From Mycobacterium sp. (GTDB taxonomy: Bacteria; Actinomycetota; Actinomycetes; Mycobacteriales; Mycobacteriaceae), in contig NZ_JAFBAR010000090.1 of NCBI RefSeq assembly GCF_019247635.1, positions 124,001 to 188,000 of the forward strand: a stretch of DNA of 64,000 nucleotides, given 5' to 3'. The notes beneath the pieces were generated by a model. That model was not told the origin of the DNA, searched no databases, and saw nothing but the letters and a program-made list of their open reading frames with translations. Within the stretch, counting starts at the first letter, position 1; each line of letters starts with the position of its first letter. Position numbers and translations under genes: made by a program. This document shows, piece after piece, positions 55,446 to 64,000 of the stretch.

Positions 55446-56168
55446 GTGAGCACGGTCACGAATGCGAAGCCCGAATCGCACGAATCGGAAGGCCTCACCC
55501 AGCACATCGTTGAGGGCGTCGTCCGTGTCCTGGCCAAACCGAGGTTCCGCGGCTGGATCCACGTCTACTCGGCGGGCATCGCGGTGTTCGCGGGTGCGTC
55601 GCTGGTCGCGGTGTCGTGGGCGGTGGGATCCACCCGGGCCGGGCTGGCGACGCTGCTGTATACGGCGGCAACGATCGTGATGTTCACCGTCAGCGCCACC
55701 TACCACCGCGTCCATTGGCAATCCGAGACCGCCCAGAAATGGATGAAGCGGGCGGACCATTCGATGATCTTCGTGTTCATCGCCGGCAGTTACACGCCGT
55801 TTGCGCTGCTGGCACTGCCAGGCCGTGACGGGCATGTCGTGTTGTGGATCGTGTGGGGGGGCGCGCTCGCCGGCATCCTGCTCAAGATGCTCTGGCCGTC
55901 ATCGCCGCGCTGGGTAGGCGTGCCGCTTTACATCCTGCTGGGTTGGGTGGCGGTCTGGTACACCGGAACGATCCTGCACAACGCCGGCGTTGCGGCCATG
56001 GTGCTGCTCTTCGTCGGGGGCGCGTTGTACAGCATCGGCGGCATTCTCTACGCGCTGAAGTGGCCCGACCCATGGCCGACGACGTTCGGCTATCACGAGT
56101 TCTTCCACGCATGCACCGCCGTGGCGGCGATCTGTCACTACATCGCGATGTGGTTCGTGGTCTTCTAG
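55446..56168 (+). CDS. Hemolysin III/PAQR-family membrane protein
   Basis: 240 residues from GTG 55446. Seven hydrophobic segments and the family metal-site motifs [28 protein letters not shown] and [19 protein letters not shown]. Bacterial members are membrane proteins of uncertain biochemical role, related to adiponectin receptors/ceramidases. Divergent from the Z-prenyl synthase. Confidence 0.92.
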   Translation: MSTVTNAKPESHESEGLTQHIVEGVVRVLAKPRFRGWIHVYSAGIAVFAGASLVAVSWAVGSTRAGLATLLYTAATIVMFTVSATYHRVHWQSETAQKWMKRADHSMIFVFIAGSYTPFALLALPGRDGHVVLWIVWGGALAGILLKMLWPSSPRWVGVPLYILLGWVAVWYTGTILHNAGVAAMVLLFVGGALYSIGGILYALKWPDPWPTTFGYHEFFHACTAVAAICHYIAMWFVVF

Positions 56169-56263
56169 TCCCCCCCGGCGAGCGGGCGTGTTTGTACGCC
56201 GCCACGCCGATTCGACTGACATTCTGAGCACGCTCGCGCAGAGGCGAAAGCGGAAGGTGAGAG

Positions 56264-56644
56264 CTACAGCTGGGTGACGTCGGCGGGCGACCAGTAGGCC
56301 TTCATCGCAGTGACCTTGCCGCGGTCGTCGAAAACCATTGTCTCGATGGGCTCGATCCGCATCTTGTTGTCGCCGGCCGTGATGGTCAGCCGAGACTGGA
56401 ACGCCGCCTCGTTGCCGGAGACCCGCAGCGATACCAGCTCACATTCGCGTTCCACGCCGGCGATCGCGGAATAGAACCCGCGAATGGCGCGACTGCCGAT
56501 GTGCACCTCACCGCCAACCGGATCCTCAAGGGTCGCGTCGTCGGCGTAAAAGCCGGCGAGATCGTCCGCGCTGCCGCTGACCACCGTCGCGATGTAGCCC
56601 TTGACGGTGTCGGTGATTGCTTGGGCCCGGTCGGCGTTTGGCAT
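56264..56644 (-). CDS. Ketosteroid delta-isomerase-like protein (NTF2 fold)
   Basis: 126 residues from ATG 56644. YADDATLEDPVGGEVHIG contains the KSI-type catalytic Asp (EDPVG), and MVFDDRGKVTAMKAYWSP matches the C-terminal strand of steroid isomerases. It may shift a 5-ene to a 4-ene 3-ketosteroid. It lies 11 nt after the DUF255 gene stop and so ends that operon. Activity is inferred from motifs. Confidence 0.75.
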   Translation of the reverse strand: MPNADRAQAITDTVKGYIATVVSGSADDLAGFYADDATLEDPVGGEVHIGSRAIRGFYSAIAGVERECELVSLRVSGNEAAFQSRLTITAGDNKMRIEPIETMVFDDRGKVTAMKAYWSPADVTQL

Positions 56645-56655
56645 GGGACGTAAGG

Positions 56656-58683
56656 CTAGTCCCCGCGGTGCTGTCCGGGGACACCGAGGGCGGCCGCGAG
56701 TTCGGCCGCCCCGGTGACGGGTAGGTCGCAGACCCGTCCGCGGCAGACGTAGGCGGCTTCGCGGCCGTCCGCGCGGCCGCGCCCGGCCAGCAGCGGTGAC
56801 GAGTCCTGCGCGCCGCCCACGACGATGGCCCCGCCGGGCGCGAGCCGGCGGGCCTCCGCCAGCAGCGGCGACCGCGATGGATCGCAAACGACCGCAATCT
56901 GCAGCGGCCCGCGCACCGCCGCCTCGGCGACGGCCAACCAGTGTCCTGACGATCGCGGCGCGCGCGCCAGCAGCACCGAATGCGCGCTGAGCGCCTCGGA
57001 TGCGGCCTGCAGGTAGCGCTCGGCGCGGCCACCGTCCACCAGGTGTGCCGCCGTCAGCAACGCCTCGGTGATCAACGACGCCCCCGACGGCGTCGCCCCG
57101 TCGAGCGGATCGGCGGGTCTCAGCATCAGCTGTTCGGCATCGTCGGCTGTGTCGAACCAGCGGCCGGGCTGTTGCGGGTCGGCGAAGCGCCGCAGCGCGG
57201 TGTCCAGCAGGTCGGTGGCCGTCGTCAGCCAGACCTCTTCGGGCGCAAGCTGATAGAGCGCAAGCAGTCCGGTGGCCAGCGCCGCATGGTCCTCTAGCAG
57301 GGCCGCACTGTCGCCGACCACGCCGCCCAGGCTGGCGCGCCGCAGCCTGCCGTCGACGACGTGCAGATCCAGCAGCGCCCGTGCGCACCGCCGCGCCGCT
57401 TGGGCATATGCGGGTTCGCCGAGGGCCACGCTGGCCTCGGCGAACGCGGTGATCGCCAGCCCGTTCCACGCCGTGATGATCTTGTCGTCGCGTCCCGGCT
57501 GGACACGGTCACGCCGGGCGGCCAGCAACTCGGCCCGGATCCGCCGCAGTCGCGACGGGTCGTCCGGGTCGGCGGGGAGTTGCAACACCGACGTCCCATG
57601 CTCGAACGTTCCGGACTCGGTGACCGCGAAAAGCGCTGCCGCCCAACGGCCGTCGTCGGCTCCGAGCACCTCGTTCAGCTGTGCCAGCGTCCAGACGTAC
57701 GTCGAACCCTCGTGACCGTCGGCGTCGGCGTCCAGGGAAGAGGTGAACATGTCGCCGTCGGTCAGCTCGTCGAGCAGAAACCGCGCCGTCTCCTCGGTGA
57801 CCCGTCGGGCCAGCCGATCATCCGTGCGCCGGGCCCAATGCGCGTAGGCCCGTAACAGCAGCGCATTGTCGTACAACATCTTCTCGAAATGCGGTACGAC
57901 CCAGTCGTTATCGACACTGTAGCGGGCGAAGCCCCCGGCAAGCTGGTCGTAGATGCCTCCGCGGGCCATCGCGTTGCCGGTGCGCGCGACGGCATCATGA
58001 ACGGCCGGCGAACCCGTGCGCTCGTAGTCGCGCAGCAGCGCCTCCAGCAGAGCCGACGGCGGGAATTTGGGCGCCCCGCCGAAACCGCCCGCGGCCTTGT
58101 CCTCGTCGCGCAGCACGAGCGCGACGGCGTGCGTGCACAGCTGCGGTTCCACGACGGGTCCCCCGCCCGGCAATCCCGAGGACATTGCGCGCAATTCGCC
58201 GGCGATCCGGTCGGACGCCTCCTCGACCTCGCCGCGGCGATCCCGCCAGGTTTCGGAGACCGCCGAAAGCAGTTGCAGGAAAACTGCTTTCGGGTAGTAG
58301 GTGCCGCAGTAGAACGGCCGGCCGTCGGGGGTCAGGAAACATGTCATCGGCCAACCGCCCTGCCCGGTCAGTGCCACGGTGGCGTTCATGTACACCGCGT
58401 CGATGTCGGGGCGCTCCTCGCGATCGACCTTGATGCAGACGAAGCCCGCGTTCATCGCGGTGGCTACCTCGTCGTCCTCGAACGATTCGTGGGCCATGAC
58501 GTGACACCAGTGGCATGCGGCGTAGCCGATGGACAACAGGATCGGCAGGTCGCGCTCGGCCGCATCCGCCAGCGCCGCCGGCGTCCACTGCTGCCAGTGC
58601 ACCGGGTTGTCCGCGTGCTGGCGCAGGTACGGGCTGGCCGCCCCAGAAAGGGTATTGGTCTGCGAGGCGTCAGTCGGGCTCAT
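56656..58683 (-). CDS. DUF255/thioredoxin-domain protein (YyaL/SSP411 family)
   Basis: 675 residues from ATG 58683 ([20 protein letters not shown]); the longer frame overlaps the small membrane gene too far. N-terminal thioredoxin-like DUF255 domain with ACHWCHVMAHESFEDDEVA and KVDREERPDID, then a six-hairpin glycosidase-like barrel (TAWNGLAITAFAEASV). Widely conserved, biochemical role unclear. Third gene of the mca operon. Confidence 0.92.
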   Translation of the reverse strand: MSPTDASQTNTLSGAASPYLRQHADNPVHWQQWTPAALADAAERDLPILLSIGYAACHWCHVMAHESFEDDEVATAMNAGFVCIKVDREERPDIDAVYMNATVALTGQGGWPMTCFLTPDGRPFYCGTYYPKAVFLQLLSAVSETWRDRRGEVEEASDRIAGELRAMSSGLPGGGPVVEPQLCTHAVALVLRDEDKAAGGFGGAPKFPPSALLEALLRDYERTGSPAVHDAVARTGNAMARGGIYDQLAGGFARYSVDNDWVVPHFEKMLYDNALLLRAYAHWARRTDDRLARRVTEETARFLLDELTDGDMFTSSLDADADGHEGSTYVWTLAQLNEVLGADDGRWAAALFAVTESGTFEHGTSVLQLPADPDDPSRLRRIRAELLAARRDRVQPGRDDKIITAWNGLAITAFAEASVALGEPAYAQAARRCARALLDLHVVDGRLRRASLGGVVGDSAALLEDHAALATGLLALYQLAPEEVWLTTATDLLDTALRRFADPQQPGRWFDTADDAEQLMLRPADPLDGATPSGASLITEALLTAAHLVDGGRAERYLQAASEALSAHSVLLARAPRSSGHWLAVAEAAVRGPLQIAVVCDPSRSPLLAEARRLAPGGAIVVGGAQDSSPLLAGRGRADGREAAYVCRGRVCDLPVTGAAELAAALGVPGQHRGD

Positions 58684-58960
58684 CGCCGGCTCCTGGCGGT
58701 CGCGTGGGATCGCTGCGACCGGCACCGGGATCCTCGACCGCGTCGGTGCCCTCGTCGGCGGCCTGGTCGAGTTGGGGGTGGTCACGATCGAACGATTTGG
58801 GGACCTTGCGCAATTGCCGGTTCATCGACCGCAGCAGGAACAACGTCGCGATAACCAGCAGCACGACCACGAGCAGTCCAATCGGACTGGCCTTGCCGAA
58901 ATCCGGCCCGTGGTTGTGCGGCTGCCCGTCCGCAATTACAGCGATAAAAAAGTGATTCAC
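58670..58960 (-). CDS. Small single-TM protein (Rv1083-like)
   Basis: 96 residues from GTG 58960, overlapping the mca stop by 4 nt (GTGA) and the next start by 14 nt. One membrane helix ([20 protein letters not shown]) and an acidic/Pro-rich cytoplasmic tail. Function unknown. The tight coupling with mca and the DUF255 protein suggests a shared process. Confidence 0.85.
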   Translation of the reverse strand: MNHFFIAVIADGQPHNHGPDFGKASPIGLLVVVLLVIATLFLLRSMNRQLRKVPKSFDRDHPQLDQAADEGTDAVEDPGAGRSDPTRPPGAGDEPD

Positions 58961-59823
58961 TCGAGCTCGATTCCCGTGAACAACTCGGTCTCAGGAAGAC
59001 GCACGGGTACGCGCGAGCGCGCCAGCTCGAATTCCTCTGTCGGCCATAGTCGCTGCTGCCACGAGAGCGGTGCGGCGAAGAACTCGGCGTTCGGATCGAT
59101 CTGGGTGGCGTGCGCGCGCAGTGCGTCGTCGCGCTGGCTGAAATACTCCGAGCACTCCACCCGCGTCGTCACCCTGGAGAGGATGTCGTGGTCGGGGAGC
59201 CAGTGTTCCAGCCATTTCCGGAATGGGCCCTCCTGGCCGTGCTTGGCGAACTCGTCCTGCAGCAGCTGCATCCGCGCCCGCAGGAAGCCGTGTACGTAGT
59301 AAAGCTTGGACACCGTCCACGGCTCGCCGGCGTCCGGGAAGCGCCGGTAGTCGCCCGCCGCCTCGTAGGCGGCGACGGAAACCTGGTGACACCGGATGTG
59401 GTCCGGATGCGGGTAGCCGCCGTGCTCGTCGTAGGTGACCATCACGTGCGGCCGGAACTCGCGGATCACCCGTACCAGCGCCGCGGCGGATTGCTCCAAC
59501 GGCACCAGCGCGAAGCAGCCCTCGGGCAGCGGTGGCGGCGGGTCACCCTTGGGCAGGCCTGAGTCGACAAACCCCAGCCAGGTGTGTTCGACGCCGAGGA
59601 TTTCGGCGGCTTTGGCCATCTCGTCGAGGCGGATAGCGGCAATGTGTCCATGCACGTCGGGCAGGTCCATCGCGGGGTTGAGGATCTCGCCGCGTTCGCC
59701 ACCGGTCAGCGTGACGACCATGACGCGATGACCCTCGTCTGCGTAACGGGCAAGGGTGGCCGCGCCCTTGCTGGACTCGTCGTCGGGGTGGGCGTGCACC
59801 GCCATCAACCGCAGTTCGCTCAC
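58957..59823 (-). CDS. mca: Mycothiol S-conjugate amidase
   Basis: 288 residues from GTG 59823 with GGGAGCAC upstream, the known length. Zinc motifs [15 protein letters not shown] (HPDDE) and [13 protein letters not shown] (HPDH). Cleaves mycothiol conjugates to release mercapturic acids in xenobiotic detoxification. Its presence supports a mycothiol-using actinobacterium. First gene of a four-gene operon. Confidence 0.95.
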   Translation of the reverse strand: MSELRLMAVHAHPDDESSKGAATLARYADEGHRVMVVTLTGGERGEILNPAMDLPDVHGHIAAIRLDEMAKAAEILGVEHTWLGFVDSGLPKGDPPPPLPEGCFALVPLEQSAAALVRVIREFRPHVMVTYDEHGGYPHPDHIRCHQVSVAAYEAAGDYRRFPDAGEPWTVSKLYYVHGFLRARMQLLQDEFAKHGQEGPFRKWLEHWLPDHDILSRVTTRVECSEYFSQRDDALRAHATQIDPNAEFFAAPLSWQQRLWPTEEFELARSRVPVRLPETELFTGIELE

Positions 59824-59926
59824 GTGCTCCCTTGCTGTCTGCTTGGTGGGTCCGTCCGCTGGTCGCCTCCTGAGCCTATAAGTCGCCCCTATAATTCCAG
59901 TTCTCCGATCCCCGACAAGCCCAGCC

Positions 59927-60361
59927 ATGAACCCAGACCCCATCGCGCGGCCCGAGGCCCGCTACGGACGCTCGCGACTGTCCGGCAGATCGCGGCGCCG
60001 TGTCGTCATCGGTCTGGCGGTGGTGGTAGTGGTGGCCGGGACCGTCGTCGCGGCCGTCGGCTACCAGCGCCTTGGCACCGCAGACGTCACGGGTTCACTG
60101 GCCGGCTACCAAGTAATCGATGACGAAACGGCTTCGGTCACCATCAGCGTCACCCGGCGACACCCGTCGCGACCGGTCGACTGCATCGTGCGGGTCCGCG
60201 CCAAGGACGGCAGCGAGACGGGTCGACGGGAGGTGCTGGTTGCGCCGTCAAAGGACAAGACCGTACAGGTGACGACGACGTTAAAATCCAGCAGACCGCC
60301 GGCGATGGCAGACATCTACGGCTGCGGCACCGATGTGCCCGGCTACCTGCGCCCGGCCTGA
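59927..60361 (+). CDS. DUF4307 membrane-anchored protein (Rv1081c-like)
   Basis: 144 residues. Basic N-terminus, one membrane helix ([20 protein letters not shown]) and a small extracytoplasmic beta domain with two Cys ([22 protein letters not shown]). Conserved in mycobacteria near greA; function unknown. Divergent from mca. Confidence 0.88.
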   Translation: MNPDPIARPEARYGRSRLSGRSRRRVVIGLAVVVVVAGTVVAAVGYQRLGTADVTGSLAGYQVIDDETASVTISVTRRHPSRPVDCIVRVRAKDGSETGRREVLVAPSKDKTVQVTTTLKSSRPPAMADIYGCGTDVPGYLRPA

Positions 60362-60415
60362 CGCGCGACAAACGCCGAACAGCCAATATGCGGTCATCAT
60401 CCGTTTTCAAAGTGG

Positions 60416-60452
60416 TAACATAGATGAATGCACGGTCCTGGCAGGGACCGTG
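60416..60452 (+). promoter_or_regulatory. greA promoter -10 and 5' leader hairpin
   Basis: A -10-like TAACAT (60416-60421) is followed at once by a hairpin CACGGTCC-TGGCAG-GGACCGTG (60431-60452). The hairpin is bracketed by AATGCA/TGCATT, which could extend the stem. It would lie at the very 5' end of the transcript, about 115 nt before the greA start. Confidence 0.45.
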
Positions 60453-60567
60453 TATTGCTGCATTAACGGCCGTGAGGAGAAACGGAGCCGTCGCAGCAAC
60501 GGGGGACGGCCACATTCCCGAACAGCGGGATCTGAAGACTTATGCCGAATACGAGGAGCGCGACGAG

Positions 60568-61062
60568 ATGACGGACACTCAGGTGACCTGGTTGACCCAG
60601 GAGTCACATGACCGACTCAAGGCCGAACTCGACCAGCTGATCGCGAATCGCCCCGTTATTGCCGCGGAAATCAACGACCGCCGCGAGGAGGGCGACCTGC
60701 GCGAGAACGGCGGCTACCATGCCGCCCGCGAGGAGCAGGGTCAGCAGGAGGCCCGCATCCGCCAGCTGCAGGACCTGCTGAACAACGCCAAGGTCGGCGA
60801 GGCGCCCAAGCAGTCCGGCGTCGCGCTGCCCGGCTCGGTGGTCAAGGTCTACTACAACGGCGACAAGTCCGACAGCGAGACGTTCCTGATCGCCACCCGC
60901 CAGGAGGGCGTCAACGACGGCAAGCTCGAAGTGTACTCGCCGAACTCACCGCTAGGCGGCGCCCTGATCGACGCCAAGGTCGGCGAGACCCGCAGCTACA
61001 CCGTGCCCAACGGCAACACCGTCGAGGTCACGCTGGTCAGCGCGGAGCCGTACCACTCCTAG
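60568..61062 (+). CDS. greA: Transcription elongation factor GreA
   Basis: 164 residues from ATG 60568 ([20 protein letters not shown]). The N-terminal coiled coil with acidic tip ([17 protein letters not shown]) reactivates backtracked RNA polymerase, and the C-terminal FKBP-like domain ends [13 protein letters not shown]. The start is fixed by the conserved N-terminus. The upstream frame is open but lies in the structured leader. Confidence 0.96.
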   Translation: MTDTQVTWLTQESHDRLKAELDQLIANRPVIAAEINDRREEGDLRENGGYHAAREEQGQQEARIRQLQDLLNNAKVGEAPKQSGVALPGSVVKVYYNGDKSDSETFLIATRQEGVNDGKLEVYSPNSPLGGALIDAKVGETRSYTVPNGNTVEVTLVSAEPYHS

Positions 61063-61095
61063 CCGTACCGCCGCCAGTGTGAATCCGGCGACGGG

Positions 61096-62289
61096 TCACC
61101 GGCGTGTCACGTCGTCAGATTCACTCTCGGCGGCCCGGAGCGCCTGCTCGAGATCGGCCAGCAGGTCATCGACGTCCTCGATGCCGACCGAAAGCCGCAC
61201 CAGATCGTCGGGCACTTCCAATTGCGATCCGGCCGTCGACGCGTGCGTCATGGCGCTGGGATGCTCGATCAGCGACTCCACCCCGCCTAGCGACTCGGCG
61301 AGAATGAACACGCTGGTGTTGGCGCACAGCCGCTCGGCCGCATCGCGGCCCCCTCGCATCCTGGCCGACACCATCCCGCCGAAGCCGCGCATCTGCCGGG
61401 CGGCGACCTTATGCCCGGGATGGGCCGGCAGGCCAGGGTAAAGCACAGAGCTCACCGCCTGGTGCTCGGCGAGGAATTCCGCTATGGCAGAACCGTTTTC
61501 GCTGTGTCGCTGCATCCGCAGCACCAGCGTCTTGAGGCCACGCATCGTCAGGTAGGCGTCGAAAGGCCCGGGAACCGCGCCGGCTCCGTTCTGCAGGAAG
61601 GCGAAGGAGTCGTCGAGTTCCTCGTCGTTGGTGACCAACGCGCCGCCCACGACGTCGGAGTGGCCACCGATGTACTTGGTGGTCGAGTGCAACACGACAT
61701 CGGCCCCCAGGGTCAACGGTTGCTGCAACGCGGGAGAGGCAAAGGTATTGTCCACCAACACTTTTGCCGAACTCTGTTGGCCGAGCTCGGCGATGCCGGC
61801 GATGTCGGCGATGGACAGCAATGGATTGGTCGGCGTTTCCACCCAAATGAGTCGGGTCTGCGGGGTGATCGCGGCGCGCACCGCGTCCAGATTTGCCAGT
61901 GCCACCGGTGTGTACTGGATGCCCCACTGGGTAAACACCTTGTCGATCAGCCGGAAAGTGCCACCATAAGCGTCGTCGGGAATCACCACGTGGTCGCCGG
62001 GCCGCAGCATCGCCCGCAGGGCGCAGTCGGTGGCGGCCATCCCGGAGCCGAACGCCCGGCCGTAGGTGCCCTCTTCGACCGCGGCCAGCGCGGCCTCTAG
62101 CGCTGCCCGGGTCGGGTTGCCGGTGCGCGCGTATTCGAAGCCGCCGCGCAGGCCGCCGACCCCGTCTTGGGCGAAGGTGCTGGAGGCATAGATCGGCGCG
62201 TTGACCGCACCCGTCGCCGGGTCTGGCCGATACCCGGCGTGGATGGCTTTGGTGGCCAACCCGCGTTGCCCCGTACCGTCTTTGCTCAT
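61096..62289 (-). CDS. metB: Cystathionine gamma-synthase
   Basis: 397 residues from ATG 62289 (MSKDGTGQRGLATKAIHAGY). PLP lysine in LHSTTKYIGGHSDVVGG, with EYARTGNPTRAALE and VETPTNPLLSI. Condenses activated homoserine with cysteine, or acts in reverse transsulfuration. With cbs nearby it links methionine and cysteine metabolism, as metE does at the other end of the window. Confidence 0.94.
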   Translation of the reverse strand: MSKDGTGQRGLATKAIHAGYRPDPATGAVNAPIYASSTFAQDGVGGLRGGFEYARTGNPTRAALEAALAAVEEGTYGRAFGSGMAATDCALRAMLRPGDHVVIPDDAYGGTFRLIDKVFTQWGIQYTPVALANLDAVRAAITPQTRLIWVETPTNPLLSIADIAGIAELGQQSSAKVLVDNTFASPALQQPLTLGADVVLHSTTKYIGGHSDVVGGALVTNDEELDDSFAFLQNGAGAVPGPFDAYLTMRGLKTLVLRMQRHSENGSAIAEFLAEHQAVSSVLYPGLPAHPGHKVAARQMRGFGGMVSARMRGGRDAAERLCANTSVFILAESLGGVESLIEHPSAMTHASTAGSQLEVPDDLVRLSVGIEDVDDLLADLEQALRAAESESDDVTRR

Positions 62290-62334
62290 CGACGACAGCC
62301 TAGTGACGCCCGCCGCAACGAGCCGCACTCCGGG

Positions 62335-62940
62335 TCAGATCGGCAGGCACACCGTGGTCATGACCTTGTCGGCCAACGTTTGCCGTTTGGCATCCCACAG
62401 CGGAAACAGGAATCCGATACCGCAGATGATCCAGTCGAGCACGTGCGCGATCTGGCGCAGCACGGACCTGCCGAAACCCACTGGCTGCCCGGTGGTTTCG
62501 CTGACGACCTTGAACTTTGTCACCGACTTGCCCAGGCTCGATCCGGTGCTGCCTTGGCGGTACCCATAGTTCCAGACCCAGTAGGCCACCCCCACCAGCC
62601 ACGCCACGCCCTGAGCCAACAGACCGACCAACGATTGCTGGGTGGAGCAGTAGTAGCTACCGCTGTATTGCGTGGCGTCGGTGACACACGACGAATGCTG
62701 TGTGGCCAGCGCGATCGCCCAACTGATGCCGTACACCACCGCCAGCGGGGCATTGTCGATAAGGAACGCCAGCACCCGAGTGATCCACGGTGTATAGGAC
62801 TGCGTAGGAAGAGCACGAACCGCCGGGCCGGGCGGTGGCGGCGCATACCCACCGGCGGACGGAGGGGGCGGAGGGTAGGAGGCGCCTTCGGGCAACGGAG
62901 GTGGCGGGGCGGCCTCACCGGGCGGCGGTTGATCTGTCAT
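62335..62940 (-). CDS. pra: Proline-rich antigen Pra, RDD-family membrane protein
   Basis: 201 residues from ATG 62940. First 45 residues are Pro-rich ([15 protein letters not shown]), then an RDD domain with three hydrophobic segments and WITRVLAFLIDN (the Arg/Asp signature). Two Cys lie in an external loop (SSCVTDATQ, YYCSTQQ). Homolog of the M. leprae/M. tuberculosis proline-rich antigen. Function unknown. Confidence 0.92.
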   Translation of the reverse strand: MTDQPPPGEAAPPPPLPEGASYPPPPPSAGGYAPPPPGPAVRALPTQSYTPWITRVLAFLIDNAPLAVVYGISWAIALATQHSSCVTDATQYSGSYYCSTQQSLVGLLAQGVAWLVGVAYWVWNYGYRQGSTGSSLGKSVTKFKVVSETTGQPVGFGRSVLRQIAHVLDWIICGIGFLFPLWDAKRQTLADKVMTTVCLPI

Positions 62941-63133
62941 GGGCAACCTTCCACGCAGGGTTCTGAACGCCGCATTACAGTACCCGAGTTCGCGATTCGC
63001 GGAACGGCCCGGGCGAGCCGCGTCACGCTCGCGCCCGACCACAATGTATCGACGGCACCGCGACCGACCTGAAAGACCGCCCCCCACCTTCTGCGCCGTC
63101 GTATTCTTTTGTCGCCCAGCTAATTTCGTGCTA

Positions 63134-64000
63134 TCAGTGCCGCCGCAGACCGTCGGACAGAAAGCCCAGCAAGTCGTATCGGGTAATGACCCCGACCGGT
63201 TTGCCTTGCTCAACGACCATCAAGGCGTCCCAATCCCGCAACGCCTTACCCGCCGCGCTGACCAACTCACCGGCACCGATCATCCGCAGCGGCGGGCTCA
63301 TATGCTCCGATACCGCGTCGGCCAATTTGGCTCGACCCTCGAAGACGGCGGAGAGCAGTTCGCGCTCGGAAACGCTGCCGGCCACCTCGCCGGCCATCAC
63401 CGGTGGTTCGGCGCCGACGACCGGCATCTGCGAAACTCCGTACTCACGCAGGATGCCGATGGCATCACGCACGGTCTCCGAGGGATGGGTGTGCACGAGG
63501 TCTGGGAGCGCCCCGGACTTGCCGCGCAACACATCACCGACCGTGGGCTCCGACGTAGACCCGTCGAGGCGGCTACGCAGAAATCCGTACGACGACATCC
63601 ACGAATCGTTGAAGATCTTCGACATGTAACCGCGACCGCCGTCGGGCAATAACACCACCACCAGGGAATCGGGGCCGGCCTGGTCGGCCACCTTCAGCGC
63701 GGCCACCACGGCCATCCCGCACGACCCGCCGACCAGCATCGCTTCTTCGCGGGCCAGCCTTCTGGTCATGTTGAAAGAGTCCGAGTCCGACACGGCGATG
63801 ATCTCGTCGGGCACCGTCTGGTCGTAGGCCGCCGGCCAGAAATCCTCGCCAACGCCCTCGACCAGATACGGCCGGCCCGTGCCGCCCGAATACACGGATC
63901 CCTCGGGGTCGGCGCCGATGATGCGCACCCGCCCCTCCGAAACCTCCTTGAGGTAGCGGCCCGCGCCGGTGATCGTGCCGCCGGTGCCGATACCGGCGAC
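63134..64000 (-). CDS. cbs: Cystathionine beta-synthase, C-terminal part (cut by window edge)
   Basis: The last 288 residues are inside. The frame enters with VAGIGTGGTITGAGRYLKEV, the PLP phosphate-binding GTGGT loop. Two CBS domains follow (TVGDVLRGKSGALPDLVHTH region and SEHMSPPLRMIGAGELVSAA). Condenses serine and homocysteine to cystathionine. The N-terminal catalytic Lys lies beyond 64000. Confidence 0.94.
   Translation of the reverse strand, partial: VAGIGTGGTITGAGRYLKEVSEGRVRIIGADPEGSVYSGGTGRPYLVEGVGEDFWPAAYDQTVPDEIIAVSDSDSFNMTRRLAREEAMLVGGSCGMAVVAALKVADQAGPDSLVVVLLPDGGRGYMSKIFNDSWMSSYGFLRSRLDGSTSEPTVGDVLRGKSGALPDLVHTHPSETVRDAIGILREYGVSQMPVVGAEPPVMAGEVAGSVSERELLSAVFEGRAKLADAVSEHMSPPLRMIGAGELVSAAGKALRDWDALMVVEQGKPVGVITRYDLLGFLSDGLRRH

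Noticed and set aside
56264..57469. Fusion of the DUF255 C-terminus shadow frame with the KSI-like domain
   Set aside because: The apparent 401-codon frame is an open shadow frame upstream of a normal ATG at 56644; no real fusion.
61096..64000. tRNA or rRNA genes in the methionine/cysteine region
   Set aside because: No cloverleaf-like sequence with a conserved GGTTCGA arm was found here or elsewhere in the window.

Overview
The window is high-GC actinobacterial DNA from a Mycobacterium. Diagnostic genes include mycothiol S-conjugate amidase, an acyl-ACP desaturase of the DesA2 type, KstR-type operators, an F420-type (Ddn-like) oxidoreductase, a DUF732 secreted protein and a short-chain Z-prenyl diphosphate synthase. 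From about 11.8 kb to the right edge the gene order follows, from memory and inverted, the M. tuberculosis H37Rv interval Rv1133c (metE) to Rv1077 (cbs). Species cannot be fixed from the sequence alone. All comparisons with H37Rv are from memory.

Region 1 (1-11.7 kb) is an accessory catabolic cluster that I do not recall at this place in M. tuberculosis. It holds a partial SDR, an AveC-like membrane protein, an ABC-type binding protein without a signal peptide, a CbbQ/NorQ-type AAA ATPase and its VWA partner, a hydroxyacyl-CoA-dehydrogenase-like SDR, an overlapping pair of acyl-CoA dehydrogenases, a truncated SDR relic, a nitroreductase, a regulator made of two fused TetR units, and another SDR. 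Six near-identical 16-bp sites (consensus ACCAAATATCTGTTCC) lie upstream of the transcription units of this cluster. I propose they are the operator of the tandem-TetR regulator.

Region 2 (11.8-28.3 kb) contains a cobalamin riboswitch with metE, a DUF3556 membrane protein under a perfect KstR box, DoxX, ppdK and its partner, a WES/DGAT-like protein with an epoxide hydrolase, an alpha/beta hydrolase, gnd2-zwf1 (oxidative pentose phosphate branch), a class III cyclase, an SDR, a carboxymuconolactone-decarboxylase-fold protein, a papain-like NlpC/P60 protein and an ABM monooxygenase. The prpR-prpD-prpC genes that I recall between the DUF3556 gene and ppdK in M. tuberculosis are not here.

Region 3 (28.3-32.9 kb) looks like a second accessory patch with more AT-rich spacers. 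It has an NlpC/P60-like protein, a Ddn-like oxidoreductase, a DUF732 protein, a VOC protein with a limonene-epoxide-hydrolase-like protein, an unknown membrane protein, a long hairpin, and a tiny ORF followed by a strong intrinsic terminator.

Region 4 (32.9-64 kb) is mostly conserved core: ychF, a DUF6542 protein, ispH, a lipid-droplet-associated-type protein, xseA-xseB, a KstR-boxed 3-beta-hydroxysteroid dehydrogenase, a dienelactone hydrolase, a DUF4245 protein, glpX-fum, a polysaccharide deacetylase with a membrane adenylate cyclase, phoH2, desA2, glyA, coaA, two unknown membrane proteins, a 34-bp tandem-repeat locus, Z-prenyl synthase, hemolysin III, a ketosteroid-isomerase-like protein, the DUF255 protein with its small membrane partner and mca, greA, metB, the RDD protein Pra, and the C-terminal part of cbs. 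No tRNA, rRNA, CRISPR, insertion sequence or PE/PPE gene was seen.
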